The notes beneath the pieces are model-generated. The model did no database searches and was not told the DNA's origin. It saw only the letters and a list, made by a program, of their open reading frames with translations. Below are positions 11,042 through 22,704 of a stretch of DNA of 56,052 bases, in pieces; the first letter of the stretch is position 1; each line of letters begins with the position of its first letter. This DNA is from Leucogyrophana mollusca (Eukaryota; Basidiomycota; Agaricomycetes; Boletales). The stretch is taken from the NCBI GenBank assembly GCA_021014945.1, contig MU266517.1:1-56052 (forward strand). Direction: 5' to 3'. The position numbers and the translations under genes are program-made.

Positions 11042-12953
11042 CTAGCGAGCCCACGCATAACCAAACGGCGCTGGTTTATCCCCGTTAGCCATCATCGCCG
11101 ACACCTGCCGGCCAACAACAGCTGGAAACTCCAAGTAGGCATGCATACATGTATGCACCCGTGTGCTTGCAGTACTAAAATCGTTCGTGGTGTGGGCGGC
11201 GTGTCGAAATGCTTCCTGTGCGTCTGCGCCTAAGGTATCACGAATGAACTCCGCTACAGCGTCATAGCCGTCCCGCTGGCCCGGAAGTGTAAAGGGGTAC
11301 TGTGTGTGCTGTCCGAAGAAGTGCATGACAGCGCGAGAAAAGTTGTGCTCAAGGACGGATTTCACATGTTCAACATGCTCTCCGCATCCGTCGTCGTCGT
11401 GTGGTGCATGGGTGCCTAGACGTTCTTGGTTGCAATCAACTAAGCGATCGTAAAAGTCGCTGAGGGAGCCGTCGATTGAGTTGGAAATGTAGATGAAGTG
11501 AGGTGTATGGGCCCATGCTGCGGATAGAACTTGTTCCATCGGAACATACTCCACGGCGAACCAGCCTTGTTCCCCCATGTCAACAACACGGTCAGGAGCA
11601 GGGCTGGCAGCCCATGCGGTAGAATTAGCTTTGACGCGGTAGAAGGTGTTATGATATCCTGCATTTGACGATCAGTAGAGTTTCATGCGATAAATTTGAG
11701 TCCCACCTTTCGAACAAAAACGTCTGACAAGGAGAAGAATAGGTGTTCCGCTTGCAAACCATTCTGCGCGAATCGGAAGAATAGACGTATAAGATGCAAC
11801 GCAAGAGATATGGCGAGAGTTGGTGATGATAGAGGACCTCATCAGCCTGTATCTCGAGTATCAGCCCCGGTCAGGACAATAAGCCAGAAAACAACCTGCC
11901 TCTGAGTGGACGTCGAGAGTGCCATTTCCGCCGCCAGCTTGCAAATCCAGTTGGCAGTCACCTGGGACAAATATGACTGCATTTTCTCGTGTTCCTTCAC
12001 AAGCATCAACTTCTTTGTACGATCGGCTGGAATGATCGTGACATCTGGCAATTTCTTGAGGATCTGCGCTTCAGCCTCCATGTAGACGGCGGTGGGATTC
12101 GTACGGGCACGAATGTACGCTGGCGGGCCAACCTCAAGGTACATTTCCTTCTTGAGTGACAGAAGGCGCGAGACGGTAAGAAATCGTATGATCATGGTGC
12201 GATCTTTCAAGTCCCATTCGTCGCCATCGACGACGCGGTACTTGCGCTTCGAAGATGAGTTCGAAGAAGGGGACGAAGTGCCGGAGTCGGCGGTGGATGT
12301 GATAGAGATATGGTCAAGGGAAGCTACAAGTGACTCTGAAACAAGAGGGGCAGCATCGGAGAAGTTTAGCTCCTGCTTGTCGCTCAAGACTGGGGAACGG
12401 ACATCGTCGGGAGTCGCAAGGGACCCATAGCTATAATCGGATGTAGCAGCGTCATCGAGGAGGGCCATGAATTTGTCGCCCTCAATTTTGTCGAACACTC
12501 TAGCTTCTGTAAGAGTGCAGGCAGGGGAGAGACCAAGACCTCGAAGCCGACCTTTCCTGGCACGAATATTTGCCAAGAGATCCACAGCTTTGTTGGTAGA
12601 GTCACGGATGGCATCCCCAACTTGTTCCATCCATTCAACATTCCCCGGGGTGCGGGCATATTCCATGAGTTCCCATAACATTTGTGCACGCATGTGGCAC
12701 GAACAGTCCCCGACATGCGCGTCGAACACCCCTGAAGAGTCAGCATTTGGGATGAACTTTTCTTGACACAAGCATCGGACACACCTAAAACATCGCGGCT
12801 GACATCGATATCACGCGAGTTCACTGCAGAGAGAAACGTCGAGAGCGCAGATTCGATGGCATGCATGCCATGCAAGTACTTGACTACGATAGATGGTAGT
12901 TCATTAACCGGAACGAGCTTGTCTAAGCTCGAGAACAGAATAGTGGCAGCCAT
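11042..12953 (-). CDS. Uncharacterised helical protein, middle exon unresolved
   Basis: I do not recognise a family. Two well-supported exons are 12953-12785 and 12731-11896 (53-nt intron), encoding a mostly helical, Cys/His-poor protein with a Ser-rich linker. Near the end of exon 2 comes a clear 49-nt intron (11895-11847). About 600 nt downstream another long frame ends at 11042. It can be read upstream to about 11655 (segment YHNTFYRVKANS) and looks coding. The exon between (about 11846-11699) is open in all three frames, and none joins both neighbours with ordinary splice sites. One frame fits the upstream exon, another fits the downstream one, and a third looks most protein-like. Either a non-standard junction is used, two genes are present, or a small indel has broken the gene. 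Start: the longer open frame begins at TTG, so ATG 12953 is preferred. Confidence 0.55.
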
Positions 12954-14889
12954 GGCGTAGCGGAAGGAATGCAAGGCAAGCTGTCCCTAGTTGCCCGCCG
13001 ATACAGAAGAGAGGCTATCCTCGGGCGCCTGGAGCTCTCTGACAATGCACCTTACAATATGGGCAGAAGGGAACGCAGAAATTACAATAAAAATATACTT
13101 AATGAATATTATTTCCCGAGACAGCCTGTTCTAAGACCGTGTAAGTCTGTTTGAGGATCAGAAGAACGAACCTACCATGTCTGTGAACTGCATCGCGACA
13201 CCTTCCCCACCGGTCCCACCAGGGCTTCGAAAAAGCTGTCACTAATTTAGCGAGGTTTGATCAGGTGTCCACAGATGTTGTTTGGCATTTTCTCCCGGGT
13301 TTCGTGGGGATTAGCAAAGTGATCCACAGGATCTACGGTGGTGCCTGTTGTACTGTATGGCAATCGGCGGAGTTGTCTGTACAAAGTCACTGTAAGACCT
13401 CAAAGGATCAGGTGAGCAGCAGTGGCATACAACCAAAATTTGGGGATACTGCCCAGCCTCGACTCCGTGTTCGATGATCCGCAAATTCTTCTATCAGACC
13501 GCAGTAGTCGTGCCGAATGATAGAACATTCTGGGGTGGCAAGTCGCGTTGGTGTGATTGCCCAGAGAGGGTGGGTACTTTGCAACTCATTGCCGTACAAG
13601 AACAGAGAAGACACGAGAAATGCAACCGCGGCAAGGGTTAATTTCTTAAAATGAGAACCTGTATGACAATAAAGGAAAAGCGCCGTCCATGCTACACGGA
13701 AAACCCACAAGGAGAACAAGATGTAAACCAAGTTCCTTACCTTCGACAAGCCCGGAGGGAACTCAGTGTGTGGGAGATTGGATAGGAACTCCATTTGGGG
13801 ATATGGCATGAGTGTATGAACCGCGGGTCGGAGTCGGTGACGAACGTTTGGAATGGAGCACCTGATGACGTTTGCACTGACTTCATGGATATGGACCATC
13901 CTCATGGTTAAAAAGCGATCGGGCCGCAGGGCGCCTTCGATGGGGCCCTGGGCATAATGCAACAGCAGGTGTTAAGTAGGAACCGCCGCAAGCAGCCGCA
14001 AGTAGTGCCTTGGGTCGATTTGTCTGAAGGAGTTTTTACCATGGCTGTGACTGTTGGAGTCGTGCGCGTGAAGGATACGTAGTACAGTCGTCGATCTTCC
14101 TTGGAGACAACATTCGGGCCCAGTATATGAGATCTTGTGGACCGCGCAATCGACGACAGTCGACGCTCGACTGGTCTTCCATTTCGATGACATCCTCGAA
14201 GATACAGAGATGTAATCGTGAGAAGCAAATCCGTGTAATTGAAATAATTTACGATTGTTGAATTTGTCGATTTTGGTTCCAATGAGACGATGGACCGTTA
14301 CTGTGGACGCCAATACTGACCCAGTAATAGTAAGCACAGACTACAAGCTTCGAAGGTAAAATTCCCACCCGAAACAGCAAGCCACTGGGGAGTTCCGAGG
14401 GCTTGATTAGTAAGCACATTACTGTATTGGTGTTATTGTATCCGACTCGGCGCGCAGCGCTCAGCGTCCCGCAAAAGTCGGGTTAGGACTCACCTCAGGC
14501 CGCGCTGTTCCCCAGATTCCAAAACGCCGTTATCTCAATCCCCAAGCTGCTTTAACGCCCTACCTCCATTAGACAACTGAAGAACCTACGGAGGGGAGCC
14601 GATCCCTCTTTTCGCGCAGCACGTCGTTTGATCATCGTATCACGTTTTGCGTTGCCACGAATAGCCATTCAAGAAGAGGTGGAGCCGACTCAGCCGAGGA
14701 GCCTGTTTCACGAATGTCTTCCAGCCTGCTTTGCACAATTGTCTTACATACAGGTCACGTTGGTTGCCAAGTTCGGCCGAAAATATTGTTGGCTCTCTAG
14801 AGTATTTCCGCATTCTCACATGATGTGCTCACTCCTCCCCGTCCCCGTCCTTCTCGTGAAGGCGCTGCTACCCTTGCCTATCACTCACC
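12954..14889. other. 1.9-kb interval with possible gene fragments
   Basis: Minus-strand frames at 13408-13962, 13908-14282 and 13972-14337 overlap. They contain one good intron-like segment (about 13740-13660, GTAAGG...CATACAG) and a hydrophobic stretch. They do not assemble into a protein I recognise, and stops follow each candidate junction. The right end, from about 14600, is the promoter and leader of the MFS gene. Confidence 0.4.
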
Positions 14890-16588
14890 ATGACCACGGA
14901 AGGCACCTCAACTGTGGACAGCAGTGCTGAAGATCCCACGCGTAGAGTTGACATCGAAAAGACAACAACCGCGACTTACTTCCAAGAGCCTCCCGATGGC
15001 GGATTCGACGCATGGGTTAGCGTCTTTGGGTGTTTTCTGGTGTACTTCTGTACACTTGGGTGTGTATTCATGATAACCCCTACTTAAGTGTGACTTAGTG
15101 AGGGATTATGTTAGTCTCATCAATGCATTCGGCGAATTCAATGTCTTCTACACCAATGACTACCTATCCAACTACCCCGCTACGCTGATCAGCATGATCG
15201 GTGCCCTGCAGGTCTTCGTACTTTACCTTCGTGTGTGTGCACCCTTGCTATGCACTCTGCAACTTACACTCCTCAATACTCAGTTGGTGCATGGGTTGGA
15301 CCGTTGTTTGACGCTTTTGGTCCACGCTATCTTATACCACTCAGCGGTCTTGTGGTGGTTTTTGCCCTTTGCATGTTGTCTATCACCCAGCCACATCACA
15401 TCTGGCAGCAATACTTGGCGCAAGCAGTTTTATTGAACGGCGCAGCGGCTTTCAGGCAAGTAAGCACTCGACGGTGCCAACAAGATTAGAAGCTGATTTT
15501 TGTCCGACCAGCTTTTATCCTTCGATGGCAGTTATCGGACATTGGTTTAAGCGACGCGCAGCATATGCTCTGGGATTCGTTGTTGCTGGTTCAGGGGTTA
15601 GCGGCATCGTGTTTCCTATCATGATCAGCAAGCTCTTGCCGAAAATCGGGTTTGGTCTGGATGTTCTCTGTCCCCCTGGCTATAATTCTAAATCGTACAT
15701 TTACAGCATGGACGGTACGCGTCTGCGCATTAATCGTCCTAGTTTGCTACATTATCGCAACATTCACGATCAAGACCTACCGCCCAACTAAGCCATTACC
15801 TGATAGTGTCTTCAAAATTCTTGACTTCAGCGCTTTCCGGGATCTACGCTTCACCTTCTTCACGGTCGGCGCATGGCTTAGCATGTTCAGCGTTTTCAAT
15901 CCATATTTCTACATTGCGGAGTACTCGACGGCGATGCAGGGCCCATCAGGTCTATCGGCATATCTCCTCGCCATCATCTGCGCGGTATCGATATTTGGAC
16001 GTATCCTTCCTGGCCTGGTCGCGGATAAATGGGGCAGGTCAGTACAGCCTTCTACTTCAGACTTGCGAGTCAAATTGAACGTTGTCCTTCAGATTCAACA
16101 CCATCATAGTCTCCACCGCTGCCAGTGGTATTCTTGTACTCGCACTTTGGTACACATCGGCTTCTCCTGCGAACAATGTGGCGTTTGCCGTCCTTTACGG
16201 CTTTGCCTCTGGCCCGATATTCACTCTCATGCCGGTATGTTTGCACCTTCATTTGTCCGTCTCAGCTTTGAATCTTGACAATTTGTACGAAAGGGATGCG
16301 TTGCCACCATCTCTCCCATCGAGAAAATTGGCGCACGGATAGGTATCCTTTTCGCTGTCCTCTCAACTGGAGCACTGGCTGGTTCACCTATCGGTGGCAT
16401 CTTCGTGAAGTCCAAAGACCGTGAAAGCTTTGACCACCTAATTCTCTATACTGTGAGCATTACTGTCGCCCGCCTGTCGTGCCATTGCTTGACCACGAAT
16501 TCGACAGGGAATAACAGCTCTAGCCGGATCATTTTTCTTTGTCCTTGCCCGCCTCCAGTGTGACAAGAAGCTTTTTGCTGCCGTATAA
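14890..16588 (+). CDS. MFS transporter, monocarboxylate-porter type
   Basis: This is a major-facilitator protein of the fungal monocarboxylate/riboflavin-transporter-like group, expected in the plasma or vacuolar membrane. The model has eight exons: 14890-15059, 15103-15230, 15284-15455, 15512-15654, 15707-16037, 16093-16234, 16294-16452 and 16508-16588, giving 441 aa. After a 35-residue hydrophilic N-terminus comes the family signature PPDGGFDAWV at the start of TM1. Then come the SNYPATLISMIGALQ loop, the LFDAFGPRYL loop, and FYPSMAVIGHWFKRRAAYALG before TM5, where Arg-rich residues are typical. LVADKWGR marks the loop after TM8, and SPIEKIGARIG precedes TM11. Intron 3 (15456-15511) uses a GC donor (AG|GCAAGT). 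Using GT four bases later would break the frame. The substrate cannot be told from sequence. With two P450s and an FAD oxidase in the window, export of a metabolite is one possibility. Confidence 0.92.
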
Positions 16589-16835
16589 CGCAATAAAACA
16601 GCAGGGAGTTAGAGCCGTACATTCCAGTACATGGCTCAGAAAAATCTCGGTTTTGAGAGCATCTATGTCTTACGCCAGCGGTACCGCGTTAAGGTTAGGT
16701 CCGGTTGAGGCGTAGTCGCATTAGGACTCGCTCTGGAACAGCAGTGATCTAGAATATCAAAGACTGACTGCTGACGTCGATACGGACAGAACATTGATTA
16801 GCCATGCCCCATTGTATGATTTTCACGAGACCCCA

Positions 16836-18997
16836 TCAGCTTAAATACCCCGCATCCAGTGATTGGTCCCACTCCCATCCTTCTGCGGCCCATTGCGGCA
16901 TCTCCGTCTCGAAAGAACCCAAAGTCGTGGTATACCTCAACGCATGCAAGAATATGTAAAGTCTTTCTGGTTTGGGATCTGGATGCAAAGGGAGGTAGCA
17001 TTCTGGACAGTATAGCGTAGTCGTGGATTGGGTGTCGCCTTCTGTGCTCTCTGGCACAGGTGTTTCCATACTTGGTAGCCTGGCGAGTACTTCTTCTGCT
17101 GAGAACTGGGCACTCGATTCACTAGGATCGAGCGACTCGTTTGCCGAAGGCACATGGTCCGCAGTTCTAAGTGGGTCTTCCCCCGAGGGTTCAGGTTGGG
17201 AGGTCGTGTTTTGCCAGGATGGGTGTTGGAAACTGGGGCCTCCTCTCTTTCGTCTGTTTTGAGGTGGTAGAGGAGCCCTAGGGAAGTCTTTGGGCGTAAG
17301 TGCGCCTTTGGCACGGAAAACAACGTCACGCCACCGACTCCAGTCTTCATCTTCATCCTAAGATACAATGCGGCTCGCTGTTACGGTAGGACGTCCCAAC
17401 GATAGTCGCACCACGAACCTTCATGTTCCGTAAACGTGTGATGATCCCGACTGCTTCGGACGACAGTGGAACGGGTGACCCCATTCCGATGTCGTGTCCA
17501 GTTTCGCGCGGGAGGAGTTTGGCCTTCTCCTCTGTAGGGTCACTGGGTGTCTCGGGATTCTTCTCGCACTGCAGATGTGCGGGAGGTGTGGGTGCGGAGC
17601 GTTCCTCGCTAGGTACGACGTCGATACCACCCTTGCCAAGATTTTTGCCCTGCGATAGCTCGATAAGGTTCTGGGATACAGATGGCAGGTATGATGCCCA
17701 CCCATATCTTTACTTCTGAATAAACGGGATCATTCGGGATAGGATGGCCGAGATATTGCAGATGTACACGAATCTGATGAGCTGTATGATACGATAGTGA
17801 GCAATGAGAGGCAGCTGTGAGAAGGGGCCAGTGCCTACATCGGCCTGTCATCGGGCGGCCTAGGAGTATGCCATACACAGGTTAGTGGCAGGTTATATTA
17901 ACGAATTTGGGGACACACATTGGACCACGCTGGTATCCGAGTTTGCGTCATAGCGAATTCGTTTGAATATCGTACGTGCCGGCTGATGCTCGTGAGCATA
18001 ATTCGCTCATTTCTCGTCAAGGCATCACGCGCACCTTGCCTTCCGGATGTACAATATTCAAACCCATTTGTCTGTCAACTGTTAAGAGCGGTTCTTCACA
18101 AACAATCTCTCGCCTCGTATCGCGCCGAACTCAGCCGAAGAATTTGCGCGGAGTAACTGGATACTCACTCCGGGAATTCTCCTTTACACCTGGCAACGTA
18201 TTCCTTGCGAACTGTCCCGTTGATGAACTCTGCTGATAGTGAACGTGCAAGATCGGCTGTTAACGGTAATATCATGAGGCCCGACGTGAGTCTATCAAGG
18301 CGGTTGATCGCTATTACATGAGAGTTCACCACATAGAACACGACTCAAAATACTTAATGTTCACGCACTATATGTTTTCTGGTACCCAAATTCATTTTTC
18401 AGTATCTCGACGAGACTGTGCCTATAATACCTGCCAGAAGCATGAACAGGCTCCAAGAAGGCACAGATATTAAGTACTGAAACGCGTAAAAGGCAAAGAA
18501 CTCACTATGCTCCCTGGTTTATCGATGACGAGAAATTGACGCTCGATATCGTGGAGAATAATTTTGACGGGAGTCGATGTTACGGGCGGTTCGTGTCTAT
18601 GTACCACATTCCTACGGGGGAAGTTAGTGACAGTAAGTCCGAATAGGCTAACACAAGGTGTAGATCGTTGGGAGCTGACACACGCTTACTCTATACGATC
18701 GCCGTTCTTCACAATTGTGTGGGGACCCGCAACTTTCCCGTTGATCGTGGTTACTCCAGATTCGAGGGCATACCTCTGCTCAACAATAACTTCAGCAAAA
18801 TCTCTTTAAAACTGTGATTTGCAAGCACGGACATAGTACTCCGCTGAACGATCCCTGAACTCAGTCGACACAATTTCTAGAATTTCGCGGCCCAACCACC
18901 GCTCCTTAGCCATCGTAGTATAAGGATACCAATAAGGTGGTATGGTTTTCAGACCGGGCGGTCGTTGAGAGACTGGCATGTTGGGGTTTCCGGACAT
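16836..18997 (-). CDS. PUS9: RluA-family RNA pseudouridine synthase (PUS9/RIB2 type)
   Basis: The protein belongs to the RluA-family enzymes that isomerise uridine to pseudouridine in tRNA, close to yeast Pus9 and the pseudouridine-synthase half of Rib2. The model has eleven exons: 18997-18833, 18775-18690, 18611-18506, 18450-18369, 18310-18179-region end 18169, 18113-18035, 17988-17919, 17859-17839, 17781-17702, 17649-17419 and 17357-16836, giving 527 aa. Visible motifs are [20 protein letters not shown] at the N-terminus, an S4-like GVTTINGKV turn, the catalytic [10 protein letters not shown] loop (Asp152 predicted nucleophile), and [17 protein letters not shown]. The C-terminal extension [20 protein letters not shown] is seen in fungal homologues. 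There is no CMP/dCMP-deaminase domain, so a riboflavin role like that of Rib2 is unlikely. ATG 19066 is an alternative start. The gene lies head-to-tail with APS kinase, 547 bp apart. Confidence 0.92.
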
Positions 18998-19544
18998 GGC
19001 GGCGGTGAGGAAACGGGCAAGGGCGTGTTTGAATTGGTCCTTTGCGGGCAGAGATGTGAGAGGCAACCGTTCCCTTGCTTCGCGCCTGAAATCGAGAAGC
19101 CGAGCCAGGATGACTGCACTCCACCGTGGCAGTATCTTCGAGGAGTTGAATCTGACTCGCAGATCTAGTCACAATCGCGACCTTGATCAATTCATCCTCG
19201 GTCAATAATCAAGGAAGAGGCCGGAGGTGCAGGCGCTGGTCACTCACATTCGAAAATACTAGGTTATTATGCTGGGTTAACGTGTATGAGTCGGTCACAA
19301 TGGTGACTGAAGTAAATTTCAAGCGATTGCTAGTGTGCTGTGGCTGTGTGCCGCCGGTTTCGAGTGAACCAAGAACGCTTGAAGATCTTGCAGGGAGCGG
19401 AAGTTCTCGACGATAGATGCCTCGTCAATCATACAATCAGATACAATCCCATCATTCGTTGCTATATTTACAAGTATCTCTGTTCCATATTCCGACCTTC
19501 GCGACTACCTACTCAATGTGTATCATCTCCTTTGCCAACCCACG
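18998..19544. other. Spacer between APS kinase and PUS9-type gene
   Basis: This 547-bp region has the same-strand gene APS kinase ending on its right and PUS9-type starting on its left. It should contain the APS kinase 3' UTR and the PUS9-type promoter. Short open frames on both strands show no domain. Confidence 0.45.
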
Positions 19545-20364
19545 CTACAAAGAGATGTAGTGGCCGTCGACGAGATACTTCATTATTGTTTCGACGGCCT
19601 CTGCCACAGGGCATTCGACCGTCTTGATGCGGATATCTGGGTGTTCGGGTGGCTCGTATGGGGAATCGATTCCGGTGAAATCTAAATTCATATCGTAAGT
19701 TGACTTCTCCGTGGAATAGGTTCAATGGATGTACCTTTAATTACCCCTGCACGGGCCAGCTTGTACAAGCCCTTGGGGTCACGCTCTTCGGCAACACTGA
19801 GGGGCGTATCGATAAATACTTCAACGAACCCAAGGCCAGCTTTCTCGTGCAATTCACGGACAATTGTGCGATCGGCTTGGAAGGGAGCAATGAACGCTGT
19901 GATAGCAATGCAAGTTGAATCCGCAAAAAGCTTAGAAACCTGGTGTCACGATCATCGGAGCGGTCAGCGGGACTCAGGGATCATTGATCACCACCCACCT
20001 CTCCAATCCGTCGAACGTTTTCCACGTGCGATTGATGGTCGAAGCCAAGATCTCGGTTAAGTCCGCAACGAATGTTGTCACCGTCAAGTCGGTAAGTGAA
20101 CTTGTGCAGATGAAGCAAACGTTGCTCAAGGGCACAGGAAATGGTGGACTGGAATTACTTCAGCTAGGTCATAGTTCACTGCAGTTCGTATGGGCGCCAA
20201 CCTTTCCACTGCCACTCAGGCCAGTGAACCAGATGGTCACGCCCTTCTGCTTGAGTAGCTCAACACGTTCACTGTAATCGACGGAACCTATCTCACGGTT
20301 GGACCCGCCCTTCAAAGGTGAAAGCGAAAGACAGACCTGGATGAAATCTTATATACTCGGTCAT
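19545..20364 (-). CDS. MET14: Adenylylsulfate (APS) kinase
   Basis: It phosphorylates adenosine 5'-phosphosulfate with ATP to give PAPS, the second step of sulfate activation, in the cytosol. The model has five exons: 20364-20337, 20287-20202, 20148-19999, 19939-19735 and 19681-19545, giving 201 aa, the normal length for a stand-alone APS kinase. Motifs are [15 protein letters not shown] at the N-terminus, the P-loop GLSGSGKST (Lys38), [36 protein letters not shown] (the family usually reads FISPYR), [30 protein letters not shown], and the [12 protein letters not shown] lid. The second intron falls exactly between Lys38 and Ser39 of the P-loop. The first intron (49 nt) is supported because removing it restores the conserved HPGSV junction. 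It is divergent from the Moco-sulfurase-like gene. Confidence 0.94.
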
Positions 20365-22704
20365 TTCGAGATTCTTGTTGAATGATCAGCTCCGCCAAGC
20401 AGGTTACATGACATGCCAGAATGAAAAGGACTCACAGATTGTACGCAAGGACGAAGAGCGATGCCTTGTGGGTAGCAGGATAGAGGGCTTGTACTGGTTT
20501 AAAACCCATTATATATGTGTGCGCGGCGCGAAACCGAGTCATAGCTTGTCATAGCTGAAGAAGAGGTCCACATGATATGAACCTGATATAGGTAGAATCG
20601 GACCCTGTGTTGGTGGGTGGACTCACGGTGCGCGGGCGGTCTCCGAATTATATACTCCGGATGACAGTGGACAGTCATCAGAACTCTCGAAGAGACGATT
20701 GAAACCGGTATAGCTTGAACGCGCCAACGATGCGAAGAAAAACGCAAACGAAGCGATGGCAGATTGTAGGACAACTTGGAAACTACAGATTCATACTCGG
20801 AGGAGCCGCCAGAAAGTTGCGGGCAGCAGTTGAAGCAGCTGCAACCTGTGTGAGTTCTCCTGGAACGGATTTTTGGGATACTCTGCAAATCCGAGAATGC
20901 TCGTCACGATGCGACGATAATATGAAGGATGTTGGTTTGGGTCGGTACCAAGTTTGCAACTCAACCCACACCACCTCACACCAGTGGCAACACTACTTGA
21001 CTGTACTCGGCAGGATTCGGCTGACTTTGAATACTTTAAGTGCCGAAACGCTGATGGCCTGGTTCGACTCCGCTCAGTTACTTGCCAAGGATGTAGCTAA
21101 CTCACTAGCCACTGAACAAGAAGTCCAATAACATTTCCTCCGAGATGGACCTGCCTTCCTCAAGTCCTCGAACATACGTGATGACCGATACGATGATTCA
21201 AATGCAGTGGAAGGAACCTATTCGCTCATGACGTGCTACGACCTTTGCGCTGCGCTCTCGATGGTGAGTCGGTGTTCGTCGCGGCGAGTTTGGGTCAAGT
21301 GGGTATGCTTAGTTGTGCTTCTTTGTCTACAAAGTACGAACCTAATCCACTTCGTCTTTAGGCTTGCCGCACTCGTAGTACATCAAGTCCTCGGGCCTTA
21401 GCCTGAGAGCCGTGCGCCGATGTTTCTTCTGTTTCTTGTTGGCGTTTGTCTGACGTTACTGCGCCCTGTCTCACGTTGTGACACCATCCGTACGCCTGCC
21501 GGTAATGTAATTCCGATTCGGTCCCAACTTCCGAAGGCGCCAATCTGGATGCTAACGCGCCTTAGCATGCATGTGGATATTTGTTGCATTCTCATTGTCA
21601 ACGATCGACGCCGATCAAAAACCTGCACCTACACTTGAAAACAGTCGGCTGGTGCCTTGGTCATCCACCCTTGTGGAACCAATTGGGCCCATGTTTCCGA
21701 CGACTGCGGCAAATCCACACCCCGGAGTATCATAACGGAATAGATCCAATGATCTCCTCGGAAACGTATCAATACTTCCTTCATATCGGAGCTCGGGTGT
21801 GATATGATACTTCCTTTGTTATCTTGGAGTAATCACTCACTTCTGGTGATGGAATTGAAGGGCGGCTTCTAGAGGCAGCTTTTCTCATTAGACCACTCTG
21901 TTTGGTGTCCCCGTGTTAGTAAGACGTTTTCCATCAGGTCACCAGTTCACTCAGTTAGATCACTGTTCCTGCCCAGATATCAATCCACTTAGGTCCATGC
22001 CCACACAGGCTCCTTGACTATTGGTCGAGGAGGTTCTACGAGCTCAGTCATGACCTCAAGACGGGCTTAGCAGTTTTCATGTTCTGTTTCGGCTCTGCTC
22101 AATGTTCTGACGATAAACTTAAAGATCAAGTCGACCAAGCCAGTGTTGCTTGATACCGGTGTTCTTCATCATCATGATCCCTTTTGCGTTCATCTCACTG
22201 CCCCTACTTGTTTTCCACGGAACTATTCTGACTTTGAATCCAGGCGTCCAGATCTTGTGACACGCTGACATGCATTGCCTTCGCAGCTGCATGCCTCGTG
22301 AAACTCGCTATGAAGGCGTATCAGCTGATCTATTCAACTATAAGGGTGTTGCGCTTTGTGGAAGGCCCATCGCTTGAACTGCATGATACGTACCTACTAG
22401 TTTTGGTACTAGCGCCGAAACACCCCAGTGAAGGAGCTCAAGAGGGATTCATCGATGTTCTTAACCTAACCAGATCTCCTCCACCATCAGCTGCCATGGG
22501 CATCACCGGCATTGCCATATATCAACCTTCGCGTTAACAGCGGTGATCCGTTGATATTGAAAGAGTAAATGGCCGAGTACCGCTGAGAGGCACTAGCCTG
22601 CATTTGAATGCCGGCGGCAGCGAGTGGAAACATATAAGGACTCTCTCGGAGAACTGGACATCGTATCTCGACCACTCTTGAGCAGGGACACCCACCGCCG
22701 CAAT
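20365..22704. other. 2.3-kb gene-poor interval between two divergent sulfur-related genes
   Basis: It should hold the promoters of APS kinase (left) and the Moco-sulfurase-like gene (right). A 138-codon plus frame at 20715-21131 has no recognisable domain. On the minus strand, a short Lys/Arg-rich frame ending with TAG at 21344-21342 (LRPEDLMYYECGKPKDEVD) looks like a real C-terminal exon. I could not connect it to an upstream exon, so it may be the remnant of a dead gene. Nothing is seen in 21650-22600. Confidence 0.4.
22631..22639 (+). promoter_or_regulatory. TATA box of the Moco-sulfurase-like gene
   Basis: CATATAAGG lies 74 nt upstream of the ATG at 22705. It lies just downstream of an in-frame ATG at 22624, so transcripts starting after this box cannot use 22624. 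This decides the start in favour of 22705, which begins MGNKHSS. Confidence 0.5.

Noticed and set aside
21050..21080. GGTTCGACTCC resembling a B box
   Set aside because: T stem bases do not pair, and the motif sits inside an open frame without other tRNA parts.
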